From Ruminococcaceae bacterium YRB3002 (GTDB lineage: Bacteria > Bacillota > Clostridia > Saccharofermentanales > Saccharofermentanaceae): a stretch of DNA of 64,000 nt. The stretch covers positions 1 to 64,000 of the forward strand of contig FMTG01000006.1 of assembly GCA_900099715.1 (NCBI GenBank). Direction: 5' to 3'. The notes under the pieces are model-generated. The model ran no database searches. It was not told where the DNA came from and saw nothing but the letters and a program-made list of their open reading frames with translations. Of this stretch, positions 8,737-17,593 are shown piece by piece (position 1 is the stretch's first letter; the number at the start of each line of letters is the position of its first letter). The position numbers and the translations under genes are program-made.

Positions 8737-8929
8737 TGTATGTCAAATCTTCATTTTTAAAAGTTTGACATACAAAAACACCGGTAAATGTATGTCAAAT
8801 CTTCATTTTCGCGAGTTTGACATACAATAGCCCGGAAAATGTATGTCAAACTTTCATTTTTGAGAATTTGACATACAAAACAGCCGTATTTTGTATGTCA
8901 AAAGTCCATTTTTGCAAATTTGACATACA
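8737..8929. repeat. Tandem array of four 38-nt palindromes
   Basis: There are four units at 8737-8774, 8789-8826, 8840-8877 and 8892-8929. Each has the arms TGTATGTCAAA and TTTGACATACA (11 bp, perfect in all four) around a 16-nt loop. Loops share TTCATTTT or a close form and vary elsewhere. Spacers of 13-14 nt separate the units (AAAACACCGGTAAA, ATAGCCCGGAAAA, AAACAGCCGTATTT), so the period is 51-52. The array ends 3 bases from the stop codon of the nuclease gene. No cas gene is near and the spacers are too short for CRISPR. Confidence 0.95.
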
Positions 8930-8932
8930 ACA

Positions 8933-9730
8933 CTATCTGAACAGCTTATCGATCATTCTGTCAAGGACACGGATATCCAGCGGATGCTTTCCCGTCTCGA
9001 AAAGAAAGAACAAGCGATCTCCCTGCAGTATCCCGTTCATCGAATACAGGTTCGACCTCTGTACAACATGCCTGTCCACGTATAACGGATCATCCATTTT
9101 CCCGCAGTTCTCAAGGTAGAGCTCCGTACGGTCGCTGATCCTGAGTATCGTGAAGTCAGGATGTATCGTCCTTTTGTCCAAAGGAAGTGCACATTCGTAT
9201 CTGTATGGGACACCCCTGTAGAATAAGCGGTCCGCGATCAACTGTTCTGACTTTGATCTTACGCGGTCTCCCTTGATCGTCATGTAAACAGGAGTTCCCT
9301 CTTCAAACGGCTTGCGCTCGTAATCCTGAGCAAGCCACTGATCAACGAATTCCTTATCGGGGACTACGATCGGCTGGATCAGTCGCTGTCTTTCTGCAGG
9401 CATATTCTCATAAACCTGTTCCACTAATACCGAAGGATAATGATTAATAGCACTGGATAAGATCTTCTGTTCCTGTTTTGCGGTTCTTAGCAGTTTCTCA
9501 TGATAACTGTTCTGAGCAAGCATCTTTGCTAATTTGATCTCGTGACTTGATAATAACCGTCTAGCTCCGGTCTTGTCATCCATCAGATAGATGTATGTTT
9601 TTCCGTCTCTGTTCATGAACATAAGTCGTCCATCCGGAGCCTTGGAAATGCGTCTTTCCAACGCCTCGATCAATCTGGTAATGTTCTTGTAGCGTTTGTT
9701 CGCTTCAGAAAGAAATGAATCTGTGAGCAT
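8933..9730 (-). CDS. Putative PD-(D/E)XK-fold nuclease, palindrome-array associated
   Basis: The 265-residue protein has an N-terminal helical part (Arg/Lys-rich, residues 1-130) and a C-terminal domain with restriction-endonuclease-like signposts: SKSE (Glu about 162), HPDFTI (Asp about 192) and LYLENCGKMDDP (Glu about 207). The usual Lys of the third motif is not in place; Lys211 might substitute. It is recognisable as a family seen in many copies in Lachnospiraceae-type genomes, annotated hypothetical. A strong site (AAGGAGGGG) precedes ATG. A four-unit palindrome array touches its 3' end. The protein at 61494 shares the same motif order and also has an array. Function is unknown; DNA cleavage at the palindromes is a hypothesis. 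Confidence 0.7.
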   Translation of the reverse strand: MLTDSFLSEANKRYKNITRLIEALERRISKAPDGRLMFMNRDGKTYIYLMDDKTGARRLLSSHEIKLAKMLAQNSYHEKLLRTAKQEQKILSSAINHYPSVLVEQVYENMPAERQRLIQPIVVPDKEFVDQWLAQDYERKPFEEGTPVYMTIKGDRVRSKSEQLIADRLFYRGVPYRYECALPLDKRTIHPDFTILRISDRTELYLENCGKMDDPLYVDRHVVQRSNLYSMNGILQGDRLFFLFETGKHPLDIRVLDRMIDKLFR

Positions 9731-9882
9731 ATAAAGCCCCTCCTTAAGATAAATGTAGTGACACCAGGATCAATACACTTTATCCTTGGATCTTCAGATC
9801 AATTCTGCTTGTAAATTCAATGCTTATATCTTATTCATTCCTGATGAGATGATTATACTATCTCAGCCACAAGATTAACAGG

Positions 9883-10641
9883 CTAATCCTTCCTTCTCAT
9901 CCCCCACACCACATACACACCGCATGCAGGACCCACCGCAGCAGCCACAAATGTCACCAGGAACATCACCGCGTCACCGGTATTCCACCACACTGTTCCC
10001 ACAAACCTGGTCAGCGGCACTATCACACAGATAACCGCTTCAATAACAAAGAACAGCCACAAGAACGGCAGCACAGGTTCTTTATTAACATTGCGTCGGT
10101 AAACAATAAACAAGATGGCCCACATTGCCACACTGAACAGAGATGCTATACATTCAACAAAAAGGATCCCGTACTCGACATAATGATCTCCGGACAGGCC
10201 CATGGCAGCCAGCAGATCGTTGAACGGCGAGTTCAGTAGCTTCATATGCATACCTACCGTAAGCCTTAGGGAAAAAGAAACAACAGTCCTGACAACAGGC
10301 AGCACACACACAATGACAAGAGCAAGTCTTGAGCGGTACCGGCGCCATGCATAGACACCCAGGGGGATTACTGCGGCAAAGCCTGCAAATGTCAGCACCA
10401 TGCCGAGAATGGTCACTGTTTTCGAGTAGAGATCGACGGGCATGATCATGGCAAGGAAAACGCTGGAGTTGCTGAGAAGTCCCGCAAGACCGGACAGCAG
10501 GAGAAACACACCTATCTCCCAGGCGTATTTGCCGCGAAGAGGGATGCTGACAGCTCCGAGAACAGCCTCGCTCAGCCAGAGAAGCAACTGAACGCCGACC
10601 AGAATCAGCGCCAGGAGAACATCGGCATTACTCCCGATCAT
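9883..10641 (-). CDS. Polytopic membrane protein, function unknown
   Basis: The 252-residue product has about seven hydrophobic segments, for example VLLALILVGVQLLLWLSEAVL near the N-terminus and AVMFLVTFVAAAVGPACGVYVVW at the end, and ends in MRRKD (positive, so probably inside). No catalytic motif is visible. Its ATG overlaps the stop of nadE by 4 bases (10638-10641), so it is co-translated as the last gene of the nadE operon. The strong coupling hints at a link with the lipid/NAD genes upstream, but I do not recognise the family. Confidence 0.75.
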   Translation of the reverse strand: MIGSNADVLLALILVGVQLLLWLSEAVLGAVSIPLRGKYAWEIGVFLLLSGLAGLLSNSSVFLAMIMPVDLYSKTVTILGMVLTFAGFAAVIPLGVYAWRRYRSRLALVIVCVLPVVRTVVSFSLRLTVGMHMKLLNSPFNDLLAAMGLSGDHYVEYGILFVECIASLFSVAMWAILFIVYRRNVNKEPVLPFLWLFFVIEAVICVIVPLTRFVGTVWWNTGDAVMFLVTFVAAAVGPACGVYVVWGMRRKD

Positions 10642-12569
10642 TCACACTCTCCGTCTTGCACACTCTCCAGGTCTTCCATCCACAGCGCATAAGAAGTATC
10701 GGAGCTCATCCTCAGGTCGCCTCTCGGTGACAGTGCAACTGTACCGACCTTGGGGCCATCAGGCAGGCATGAGCGCTTGAACTGCTGTGTGAAGAACCTG
10801 CGGATAAATGTCGCAAGCCACTTGTAGATCGTCTCATCATCGTACTCGCCGTCAAAGGCAGCCTTCGCCATGCGGTAGATCTTGGACGGTGCAAATCCGA
10901 ACCTGACAAAGTAATACAGGAAGAAATCATGAAGTTCGTAGGGGCCCACGATATCCTCGGTCTTCTGCGCGATATTGCCTGACTCATCGGGAGGCAGAAG
11001 CTCAGGCGATACAGGCGTATTGAAAATGTCCATAAGCACTGATGACAGCTTGGGATCGGACGATTCAACGCGCTTTGCCTCATAACATACGAGGTGTCTT
11101 ACGAGGGTCTTGGGGATCGAGCCGTTAACGCCGTACATTGACATGTGATCGCCGTTATATGTGGCCCACCCGAGAGCCAGCTCCGACAGGTCACCTGTGC
11201 CAACTACGAGGCCGCCGATCTGGTTGGCGATATCCATGAGGACCTGTGTTCTCTCACGTGCCTGTGCGTTCTCATATGTGACGTCGCGGTCATCGGCGGA
11301 CTTGCCGATATCCTCGAAATGCTGCAGCACGCTCTTGGCAATATTGATTTCCCTTATCGGCACACCATACGATTCAGCAAGTGCCACGGAATTGTTTTTC
11401 GTTCTCGACGTCGTTCCGAAGCATGGCATCGTTACAGCCACGATCTTGTCACGCGGAATGGACAGGTGGTCAAATGCATGAACAGTTACGATAAATGCCA
11501 GCGTGGAATCAAGTCCGCCAGACAGGCCGATAACGGCACGCGTACAGTTAATGGCGGACAGTCTTGTAGCAAGACCCATTGCCTGCATATTGATGATATC
11601 CTCGCACCTGCTGTCAAGCTCAGATGTTGACTCGGGAACGAACGGCATCTTTGCGATGGGGCGCTCGGGAACTGCGATATCAGGCAGATCAAGATCCATA
11701 TAGACTACGGACATGCTGCCCTCTGTCTCGGAATAGAATGTATTCATCTTGAGCCTCTCGTGAGCGATCCTCTCCAGATCGACATCAGCCCAGATGATGC
11801 TCTCCTCATATCCCCTTCTCTCTTCGAGGACCTTGCCGTTCTCGCTGATGATATCGTGGCCTGCAAAAACGAGATCAGTTGATGACTCGCCAAAGCCGCA
11901 GTCACAATAAACGTAAGCGCAGAGCTGCTTGGCGGATGCCATTTTCACGAGGTCGCGCCTGTATGATGCCTTGCCGATCACCTCATCGGATGCGGAAGGG
12001 TTGAGTATTATCGTCGCGCCGGACATGCAGTAATCAACGGACGGATTATCGGGAACCCACAATTCCTCGCAGATCTCGATGCCGACACTGACCTCGGGAT
12101 AATCCTCGTGCTCGAACAGCATCTTGCCGAAGGGTATGGACTCATACTCGGCGCCGTCATCGTCGTCCTCATACGCCATGAAATATCTCTGCTCATAGAA
12201 CTCGCCGTATCCGGGGATTATGCTCTTCGGCACGATGCCAAGGATCTCGCCCTTGCACACGGCAGCCGCACAGTCATACAGCTTGTGATTCTTCAACACA
12301 GGAAGGCCCACAACGATCATCATCTCGAGTTCAGCCGTATTGTCCGCGATATATACCAACGCATCGAAAGCGCTGTCCACAAGCGTCTTGTGAAGGAACA
12401 TGTCCTGGCACGTATATCCCGTTATCGACAGTTCCGGGAATGTCAGGATGGATATCCCGCTCTCCGCTGCCTCGTGTGCAAGGTCTATGATTCTGTCTGC
12501 ATTGTAAAAACAATCCGCTACCTTGACTCTGGGTGTAGCAGCACCTACTCTGATAAATCCGTCTCTCAT
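10638..12569 (-). CDS. nadE: Glutamine-dependent NAD+ synthetase
   Basis: This 643-residue two-domain enzyme makes NAD from deamido-NAD, ATP and glutamine. The N-terminal nitrilase-type glutaminase has its triad in FPELSITGY (Glu), VPKSIIPGY (Lys) and GIEICEELWVP (Cys). The C-terminal synthetase has the PP-loop SGGLDST and the conserved GTGDLSELALGWATYNGDHMSMYGVNGS segment. Length and order match the large bacterial NadE. It starts 2 bases after the stop of the acyl ligase gene and overlaps the next gene, so it belongs to a seven-gene operon. All key residues are present. Confidence 0.97.
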   Translation of the reverse strand: MRDGFIRVGAATPRVKVADCFYNADRIIDLAHEAAESGISILTFPELSITGYTCQDMFLHKTLVDSAFDALVYIADNTAELEMMIVVGLPVLKNHKLYDCAAAVCKGEILGIVPKSIIPGYGEFYEQRYFMAYEDDDDGAEYESIPFGKMLFEHEDYPEVSVGIEICEELWVPDNPSVDYCMSGATIILNPSASDEVIGKASYRRDLVKMASAKQLCAYVYCDCGFGESSTDLVFAGHDIISENGKVLEERRGYEESIIWADVDLERIAHERLKMNTFYSETEGSMSVVYMDLDLPDIAVPERPIAKMPFVPESTSELDSRCEDIINMQAMGLATRLSAINCTRAVIGLSGGLDSTLAFIVTVHAFDHLSIPRDKIVAVTMPCFGTTSRTKNNSVALAESYGVPIREINIAKSVLQHFEDIGKSADDRDVTYENAQARERTQVLMDIANQIGGLVVGTGDLSELALGWATYNGDHMSMYGVNGSIPKTLVRHLVCYEAKRVESSDPKLSSVLMDIFNTPVSPELLPPDESGNIAQKTEDIVGPYELHDFFLYYFVRFGFAPSKIYRMAKAAFDGEYDDETIYKWLATFIRRFFTQQFKRSCLPDGPKVGTVALSPRGDLRMSSDTSYALWMEDLESVQDGECE

Positions 12570-12571
12570 GG

Positions 12572-14272
12572 TCAGAACCTCTTTATCTTCTTGGAAGTAT
12601 TTTTCTCGAACTCAGTCTTTCTGAGAACGACTTTCTTGATCTTCTTGTAGTTCGTCAGTTTCTCGTTGACCTCATCGGCTACTGTCTTCAGGAGCGCCTC
12701 GATCTGCTCGTCTGTGGCATTCTCGCCCAGTTTGGCTGTTACCTGCTCCATATCCGGGAAGATAGTGGCAACGATGATGATGTCGTTCTTCACTTCATCG
12801 TTCACGCCGGAGATAACGCTCTCTGCAACATAAGGCGACAGAGAGAGCAGATACTCGATCTCCTCAGGGAAAACGTTCTTGCCGTTCTTGGCGATGATAA
12901 CGTTCTTCTTACGGCCTGTAATGATACAGAAGCCGTCCTTATCAATATAACCGAGGTCTCCTGTGTGATAGTAACCGTCACTGTCGAGAGCAGCTGCAGT
13001 TGCTTCGGGATCCTTGTAGTAGCCCATAAACACGTTGTCGCCCTTGGCAATAAATTCACCGATTCCGTCATCGTCAGGGTTGAGGATCTTAACGTCGCAG
13101 CCCGGCAGAGGGAGACCTGCAGCCTGGTTCTTAAAGTCGACATCCCTGTTCAGTGCGAGGATAGGAGCACACTCCGTAAGTCCGTATCCCTGAACGCAGA
13201 TAAATCCGATATCCTGGAAGAACTGGAGCATCTCGGGATTTACGGGAGCACCTCCGAGTATGATAAGTCTCATCCTTCCGCCGAATACCTCATGGATATC
13301 CTTGAAGAGCGAACGGCGCTTGTCGATACCGAGCTTCATGAGGAAGCGCGACAGCTTGATACCTGTCTTGAGTTTCTTTGCCGTCTTGGGATCGGCATTA
13401 ACCTTCTTCATGATGGCCTTGTAGAACATCTCCAGCATAACCGGTACCATGAGGATACATGTCGGTCTTGCCTCCTTGATGTTGGATGTGATGTATTTGA
13501 GGCCTTCGCAGATAGCGATGGTGGTTCCTCTGTAGACCTGACCCAGGAAGCCGCAGGTACATTCATATGTATGGTGCAGCGGCAGGACTGAGAAGAACAC
13601 GTCATTGCGGTCGATATAGAGCATGGAGAACATTGACTCCAGGTTCTTGCAGATGTTCCGCTGGCAGAGCATAACTGCCTTGGACTTTGCTGTCGTTCCC
13701 GATGTGAACAGAAGGATCGTCATCTCCTCGGGATCGATGGGTGTATCAAGATAGTCCCTGTTGCCGGATGCCATCAGTTCCTCTCCCTCTTTGATGAGCT
13801 TGCTGTATGACAGGAATCTCTCATCTTCAACATCGTCCATACAGACGTAATATTTGAGTGTGGGGATCTTGCCGTAGACCTCGTTGATAACGGCAAGCTT
13901 TGTCTTGGAGAAGATCAGCACTTCAGCCTCCGCCCTCTCAAGACAGTTCTCTATCTCCTCGGGATGGAGTTCCTTATCGATGGGGACCACACAGCCTACG
14001 CCGTTGGTCGTGGCAAGATAGGATACATACCACTCGTATCTTGTCTCCGCCAGGATGGACACACGGGCGCCCTTCTTGACCTTGGAGAACAGTGCAGTTC
14101 CAAGTGAATCGATATCGTGATCGTACTGCTCTGTTGTTACCGGAACATATGGTCCGCCCTTTACCAGCTTATGCAGGAAAACAGGATTCTGCGGGAATTC
14201 CCTTACTCGTGTCTTGATGACATCTCTCAGATTGTTGATGTGTGTGACTTCATACAGGGGGATGTTCTTCAT
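12572..14272 (-). CDS. AMP-forming acyl-CoA (or acyl-ACP) synthetase
   Basis: The 566-residue ANL-family enzyme activates a carboxylic acid with ATP. Signature motifs are TILLFTSGTTAKSKAVML (P-loop-like A3), QGYGLTECAP (A5), YYHTGDLGYIDKDGFCIITGRKKNVI (A7-A8) and a C-terminal Lys in NTSKKIKRF (A10). The family is the long-chain fatty acid type. It has no membrane segment. The next gene downstream on the strand is nadE and the upstream neighbour is an acyl-ACP thioesterase, so the pair may move fatty acids between ACP, free acid and CoA/ACP pools. A GGAGG site precedes ATG. The exact acceptor cannot be told from sequence. Confidence 0.9.
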   Translation of the reverse strand: MKNIPLYEVTHINNLRDVIKTRVREFPQNPVFLHKLVKGGPYVPVTTEQYDHDIDSLGTALFSKVKKGARVSILAETRYEWYVSYLATTNGVGCVVPIDKELHPEEIENCLERAEAEVLIFSKTKLAVINEVYGKIPTLKYYVCMDDVEDERFLSYSKLIKEGEELMASGNRDYLDTPIDPEEMTILLFTSGTTAKSKAVMLCQRNICKNLESMFSMLYIDRNDVFFSVLPLHHTYECTCGFLGQVYRGTTIAICEGLKYITSNIKEARPTCILMVPVMLEMFYKAIMKKVNADPKTAKKLKTGIKLSRFLMKLGIDKRRSLFKDIHEVFGGRMRLIILGGAPVNPEMLQFFQDIGFICVQGYGLTECAPILALNRDVDFKNQAAGLPLPGCDVKILNPDDDGIGEFIAKGDNVFMGYYKDPEATAAALDSDGYYHTGDLGYIDKDGFCIITGRKKNVIIAKNGKNVFPEEIEYLLSLSPYVAESVISGVNDEVKNDIIIVATIFPDMEQVTAKLGENATDEQIEALLKTVADEVNEKLTNYKKIKKVVLRKTEFEKNTSKKIKRF

Positions 14273-14323
14273 GTGTTGCCTCCGGCTGTCTTTATTTGTC
14301 TCATTGACACTGCCGCGGCAATC

Positions 14324-15046
14324 TTACCGCAACAGTATCATGGCGTGAACTGAATCATCTGCCTCATTCTTAATAATAACACAATGTGTGACATCGTCGC
14401 TGTAATATTCTGCGGCAAAATACTCGTCAGGCTTGATCTCTTTCCTGTAGCAGACCTCCACGTCATCGAACAGGATCTTGTCAACACCGTCAGGCATCGC
14501 CTCTTCCGCAAGGTCCATATATGCCGCATTATGGACGTGGCCGTTCATGTCGATCATGGACTTCAGCGCCTTCATCCTGACGCGGTTCACCAGCGGCAGT
14601 TCAGGGGCAGTCCTGGTAAACCTGAAATCGGGAAAATTCACCCTGTCCTTCTCCATCTTGTAGCCGTCTATCTGCTCAGGCGTCAGCTTTATCGGTCTTC
14701 CCGTATCGGGATTCATCGCCACCCAGTTGGACGTGGCTCTCGCTATGATACTGCCGTCTTCATCGTAGATCTCGTAGTCTCTTCCTGCCTGAAGGCCCTT
14801 ATAAGCCTGTCCCCAGGTAACAACCTCAATAGTGCTGCAGGCACCGGGTCTTCTGTACACTACGAGTTTCCAGTTGAGGACTATCCACGTAAGGTGGCTT
14901 ATGTCTTTCTCGCCGGTGCTCTGACCGACCATCTTGCCGTGCACATTTGTCGCGTTGGACAGCGCCTCGATAAGCGCCTTGTTTGTTATCCTGTTGCCTT
15001 CCCCTACATCCTGAAGGCCGATAAAGAACTTCTGTCTTGCCTGCAT
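14324..15046 (-). CDS. Acyl-ACP thioesterase
   Basis: The 240-residue protein shows the double hotdog layout of bacterial FatA/FatB-like thioesterases. In the first hotdog, LTWIVLNWKLVVYRRPG and IEVVTWGQAYKG are the standard signatures; in the second, DMNGHVHNAAYMDLAEEAMPD (with the Asn-x-His pair) is the active region. It releases free fatty acids from acyl-ACP in the cytoplasm. It lies between the lipase and acyl ligase genes in the same operon, 15 bases after the lipase stop. The ribosome site is weak. Chain-length preference cannot be read. Confidence 0.9.
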   Translation of the reverse strand: MQARQKFFIGLQDVGEGNRITNKALIEALSNATNVHGKMVGQSTGEKDISHLTWIVLNWKLVVYRRPGACSTIEVVTWGQAYKGLQAGRDYEIYDEDGSIIARATSNWVAMNPDTGRPIKLTPEQIDGYKMEKDRVNFPDFRFTRTAPELPLVNRVRMKALKSMIDMNGHVHNAAYMDLAEEAMPDGVDKILFDDVEVCYRKEIKPDEYFAAEYYSDDVTHCVIIKNEADDSVHAMILLR

Positions 15047-15061
15047 GTTAAATACTGTATA

Positions 15062-16363
15062 TCACAGTCCCCTTTGCTTCAGATTTGATACGAGCTGAAC
15101 GTAAGTCTCCCTGACGTCAAAGCCGTCGATATTCTCGCGGTTCAAGTCTATCATATCAGCATGAGTTATGCCTCTCGCCCTTGTGGGCGTCACATACGTG
15201 AAATCCGAGCCCCATTTCATCGACGGTACTGCTACAAGGCCGTCATTGGGACCGTCAAACTTGCGGACGAAATTATACGACAGGTTCAAAGGAAACCTTC
15301 CTCCCCTGGCGGAAGTCGCTCTTGAACCCACGCTCTGATAGTAGATTCCCTCCACATCGGGGCACGAATCATTGAATTTCTTGCACGCATCCTGGGTCAG
15401 ATCCGTAACTGCCATGAGAAAATCGGGATACCTGTCACCCACCTTGCGCATGGCGGCGTTGTACTTGTTGGACACGCCTTTCTTGATGCCCTCGGGAGCC
15501 TTATTCAGCAGGTATTCCGCGAACAGACATCCTCTGTGCGGCGTGTTGATGGTGGTCAGTGACGCCACATACGGAGCGGCGCCGAATATCGTTATGGCCG
15601 CTCTCGAATCGAGCCCGCCTTTGCTGTGGGCGATGATGTTCACTTTCTCACAGCCTGTTGTCTCGACTATCTCCTTGATCCTCTCGGCGACCTGTCTGCC
15701 GCACACGTCAACGGAGGCAGTGGATTCCTGATTGCCGTAATAGACCACGGCGCCGTTCTTCTGCAGGTCCTCGGGAATCCTTCCCCAGTAGTTAAAGTGT
15801 TTCGAGTCGCGAAAAAACACGCCATGCACAAGCAGTATGGGATACTTTGTGGCGCAGACCATGTCCTGCTCACGGGACTGATTGAGATAGAACCTGGCTG
15901 TCTCCTCTTTGTACTCCCTCATCGTGATGCTTATGATGTACCCGAGTGCGATCAGGTGCGCGATGGGGATCATGCCGCAGAGAAGGCCGATAACACGCCA
16001 TTTGATGCCCAGCTGCTTTGAAGAGAGATATACCCTGATTATGCCGTTCCAGAAGATAACGTTGCCCGCATAGAATGCGTGCAGCGAATTCGCGAATATC
16101 ACATCGGACCCGCTCAATATCGCCCAGATGAGCATGCCCACATCGACCACGCACGTTATCAGAAATAGCACCAGCAGGATTACGCCGCGCTGTATCCTCT
16201 TGAGGCGCGTGGTCGGAAATTTCTTGAATGACGGAAATATGTTGAACAGTACAAAAACGACAGTTGCCATGAACCAGAAGATCCAGTCGCTGTACCAACC
16301 GATCATTCCCAGAAAATACTGGTAATTCGAATACAAAATGAAAATGATCAGCGAGAGTATCAT
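15062..16363 (-). CDS. Membrane-anchored alpha/beta-hydrolase (triacylglycerol lipase-like)
   Basis: The 433-residue protein has about five membrane segments in its first 150 residues, then a lipase domain: YPILLVHGVFFRD (oxyanion strand), the nucleophile elbow AHSKGGLDSR (Ser; the first Gly of GxSxG is Ala), GPNDGLV as the acid site and THADM as the likely His. The NTPHRG segment is typical of bacterial lipases. The ATG lies 1 base past the stop of the phosphoesterase gene, so translation is coupled. Together with the thioesterase and ligase it suggests a lipid turnover or recycling operon at the membrane. Confidence 0.85.
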   Translation of the reverse strand: MILSLIIFILYSNYQYFLGMIGWYSDWIFWFMATVVFVLFNIFPSFKKFPTTRLKRIQRGVILLVLFLITCVVDVGMLIWAILSGSDVIFANSLHAFYAGNVIFWNGIIRVYLSSKQLGIKWRVIGLLCGMIPIAHLIALGYIISITMREYKEETARFYLNQSREQDMVCATKYPILLVHGVFFRDSKHFNYWGRIPEDLQKNGAVVYYGNQESTASVDVCGRQVAERIKEIVETTGCEKVNIIAHSKGGLDSRAAITIFGAAPYVASLTTINTPHRGCLFAEYLLNKAPEGIKKGVSNKYNAAMRKVGDRYPDFLMAVTDLTQDACKKFNDSCPDVEGIYYQSVGSRATSARGGRFPLNLSYNFVRKFDGPNDGLVAVPSMKWGSDFTYVTPTRARGITHADMIDLNRENIDGFDVRETYVQLVSNLKQRGL

Positions 16364-16364
16364 A

Positions 16365-16907
16365 TCACTTCAACACCCTGTCAAAATCTGCGATGATCTC
16401 ATCGATCGATACGGGCTTAAGATCATGGCAGTCGAGCTCCACATGGTAGATCGGGCCTTTATCAATATCCGAGAACCTGTCCGTTGTATGGGTATGACCG
16501 CACAGATTAAAAACTATCTTGCCCCTCGCCTTGTCCTGATCGTAATTCCCGGTAAGTGAAGGATAGTGGCTCAGGTAATACGTATGTCCCTTGATCCTCA
16601 CCGTGGCTGCATCGCCAAGCACTTCAGTGTTGAAACAGTCACTCAGCACAGCCCTCCTCGGCTGGGAATCGTGGTTGCCCCAGACGATCTTCTTGATGCC
16701 TTTGAGCTGATTCCAGCACTTCCGCCCGTTGACATTATCCTTGAGCATGATATCGCCAAGAACATACACCGTATCCCTGTCATCTACGATATCGTTCCAG
16801 TTGGCGATCAGCGCCTGATCGTGTTCAGCTATATTCTCAAATCCGCGGGCCTTATAGATGAAGTCTCTGTTATGCCCGAAATGCATGTCCGACGTAAAAT
16901 AGATCAT
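16365..16907 (-). CDS. Calcineurin-like metallophosphoesterase
   Basis: The 180-residue enzyme shows all metal motifs of the family: TSDMHFGH (Asp-x-His), YVLGDIML, WGNHDSQ, SHYPS and CGHTH. It is one compact domain, like the small YfcE/phage-type phosphoesterases. No signal peptide is seen, so it acts in the cytoplasm. The ATG overlaps the stop of the YuiD-like gene by 4 bases. The substrate is unknown; the lipid context suggests a phosphorylated intermediate, but that is a guess. Confidence 0.88.
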   Translation of the reverse strand: MIYFTSDMHFGHNRDFIYKARGFENIAEHDQALIANWNDIVDDRDTVYVLGDIMLKDNVNGRKCWNQLKGIKKIVWGNHDSQPRRAVLSDCFNTEVLGDAATVRIKGHTYYLSHYPSLTGNYDQDKARGKIVFNLCGHTHTTDRFSDIDKGPIYHVELDCHDLKPVSIDEIIADFDRVLK

Positions 16908-17371
16908 ACCGGCAGTATAAGGTTAGCCACTATACCTACGGCCAGCCCCAGCAGGCATCCCATGCACACCTGAAGCGGTGTATGGCCAACAAACTCCTTC
17001 AATTTCTCCTCATCCGACAGATCCTTGCCGCCCATCTTCCCCAGGAACTCCTGCATATCGTTGATGACCTTGGCCTGCTTGCCCGTCTCGAGTCTGACGC
17101 CCATCGCATCATGCATGACCACGATGGCAAGTATAGCTGCCACCGCGAAAACAGGTGATCCGAACCCGGCCCTCAGCCCCGCCATCATCGCCACAGCACT
17201 GACCGTGGCTGAATGGCCGCTCGGCATGCCGCCGTCCCCAAAGAGCCTCTCCCACGAGAACTTCTTGTTGACGATCAGGCTGATGAGCCCCTTCAGAACC
17301 TGCGCAATGACCCAGGCCGCCAGCCCGGACCAGAGTATTCCATTAGAGATCAACTGTTCCAGATATTCCAT
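16904..17371 (-). CDS. Divergent PAP2-family membrane protein (YuiD/DUF212 type)
   Basis: The 155-residue protein has four or five membrane segments. The conserved family parts are LFGDGGMPSGHSATV and MHDAMGVRLETGKQAKVIND, followed by LKEFVGHTPLQVCMGCLLG, the usual three blocks of the divergent PAP2 group. The Ser-Gly-His and later His resemble acid-phosphatase motifs. The role is probably dephosphorylation of a membrane lipid phosphate. It is the first gene of the lipid/nadE operon; a REP pair lies directly upstream of it, within its leader. Confidence 0.88.
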   Translation of the reverse strand: MEYLEQLISNGILWSGLAAWVIAQVLKGLISLIVNKKFSWERLFGDGGMPSGHSATVSAVAMMAGLRAGFGSPVFAVAAILAIVVMHDAMGVRLETGKQAKVINDMQEFLGKMGGKDLSDEEKLKEFVGHTPLQVCMGCLLGLAVGIVANLILPV

Positions 17372-17392
17372 ACAGATAAATATAACGCAAAA

Positions 17393-17460
17393 GGTGAAAT
17401 GGTGACAGACCCCTTTTCACCAAAAAGGTGAAATGGGGACGTGTACCTTTTCACCTTTTT
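17393..17460. repeat. Two tandem REP-like units
   Basis: Two related units stand in a row: GGTGAAATGGTGACAGACCC...TTTTCACC and GGTGAAATGGGGACGTGTACC...TTTTCACC. They share the GTGAAATGG start with the dispersed REP family but have diverged arms, so each folds less well than the perfect copies. They lie between the divergent YuiD-like gene and a tiny plus-strand ORF. Confidence 0.75.
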
Positions 17461-17466
17461 GTCAGA

Positions 17467-17483
17467 TATGCTATATTGGGGGA
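17467..17483 (+). promoter_or_regulatory. Extended -10 promoter, leaderless layout
   Basis: ATATGCTATATT has the extended -10 form TGnTATATT (TATATT at 17472-17477), and the ATG of the small ORF follows after 6 bases (GGGGGA). The transcript would start at or next to the ATG. The same layout is seen before the DUF4364 gene. Confidence 0.45.
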
Positions 17484-17582
17484 ATGAATAAGAGGGACAT
17501 CACAGACAGGATATTCGTAGTTGCGGCCGCCATTGCGCTTGGGCTGATGTCAGTGATCAATATTCTTGTGAGAGACGAGTGA
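17484..17582 (+). CDS. Possible 32-residue membrane peptide
   Basis: The ORF reads MNKRDITDRIFVVAAAIALG and ends LMSVINILVRDE, a single hydrophobic helix (about residues 11-28) flanked by charged ends. There is no room for a normal Shine-Dalgarno spacing, as GGGGGA directly touches the ATG; an extended -10 box lies 6 bases upstream. It ends 11 bases from the stop codon of the convergent gene at 17594. It could be a short regulatory or toxin-like peptide, or chance. I do not recognise it. Confidence 0.4.
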   Translation: MNKRDITDRIFVVAAAIALGLMSVINILVRDE

Positions 17583-17593
17583 CCTCTGCCCTC

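Noticed and set aside
8737-8929. CRISPR array
   Set aside because: Spacers are only 13-14 nt, repeats are palindromic with variable loops, and no cas gene is near.
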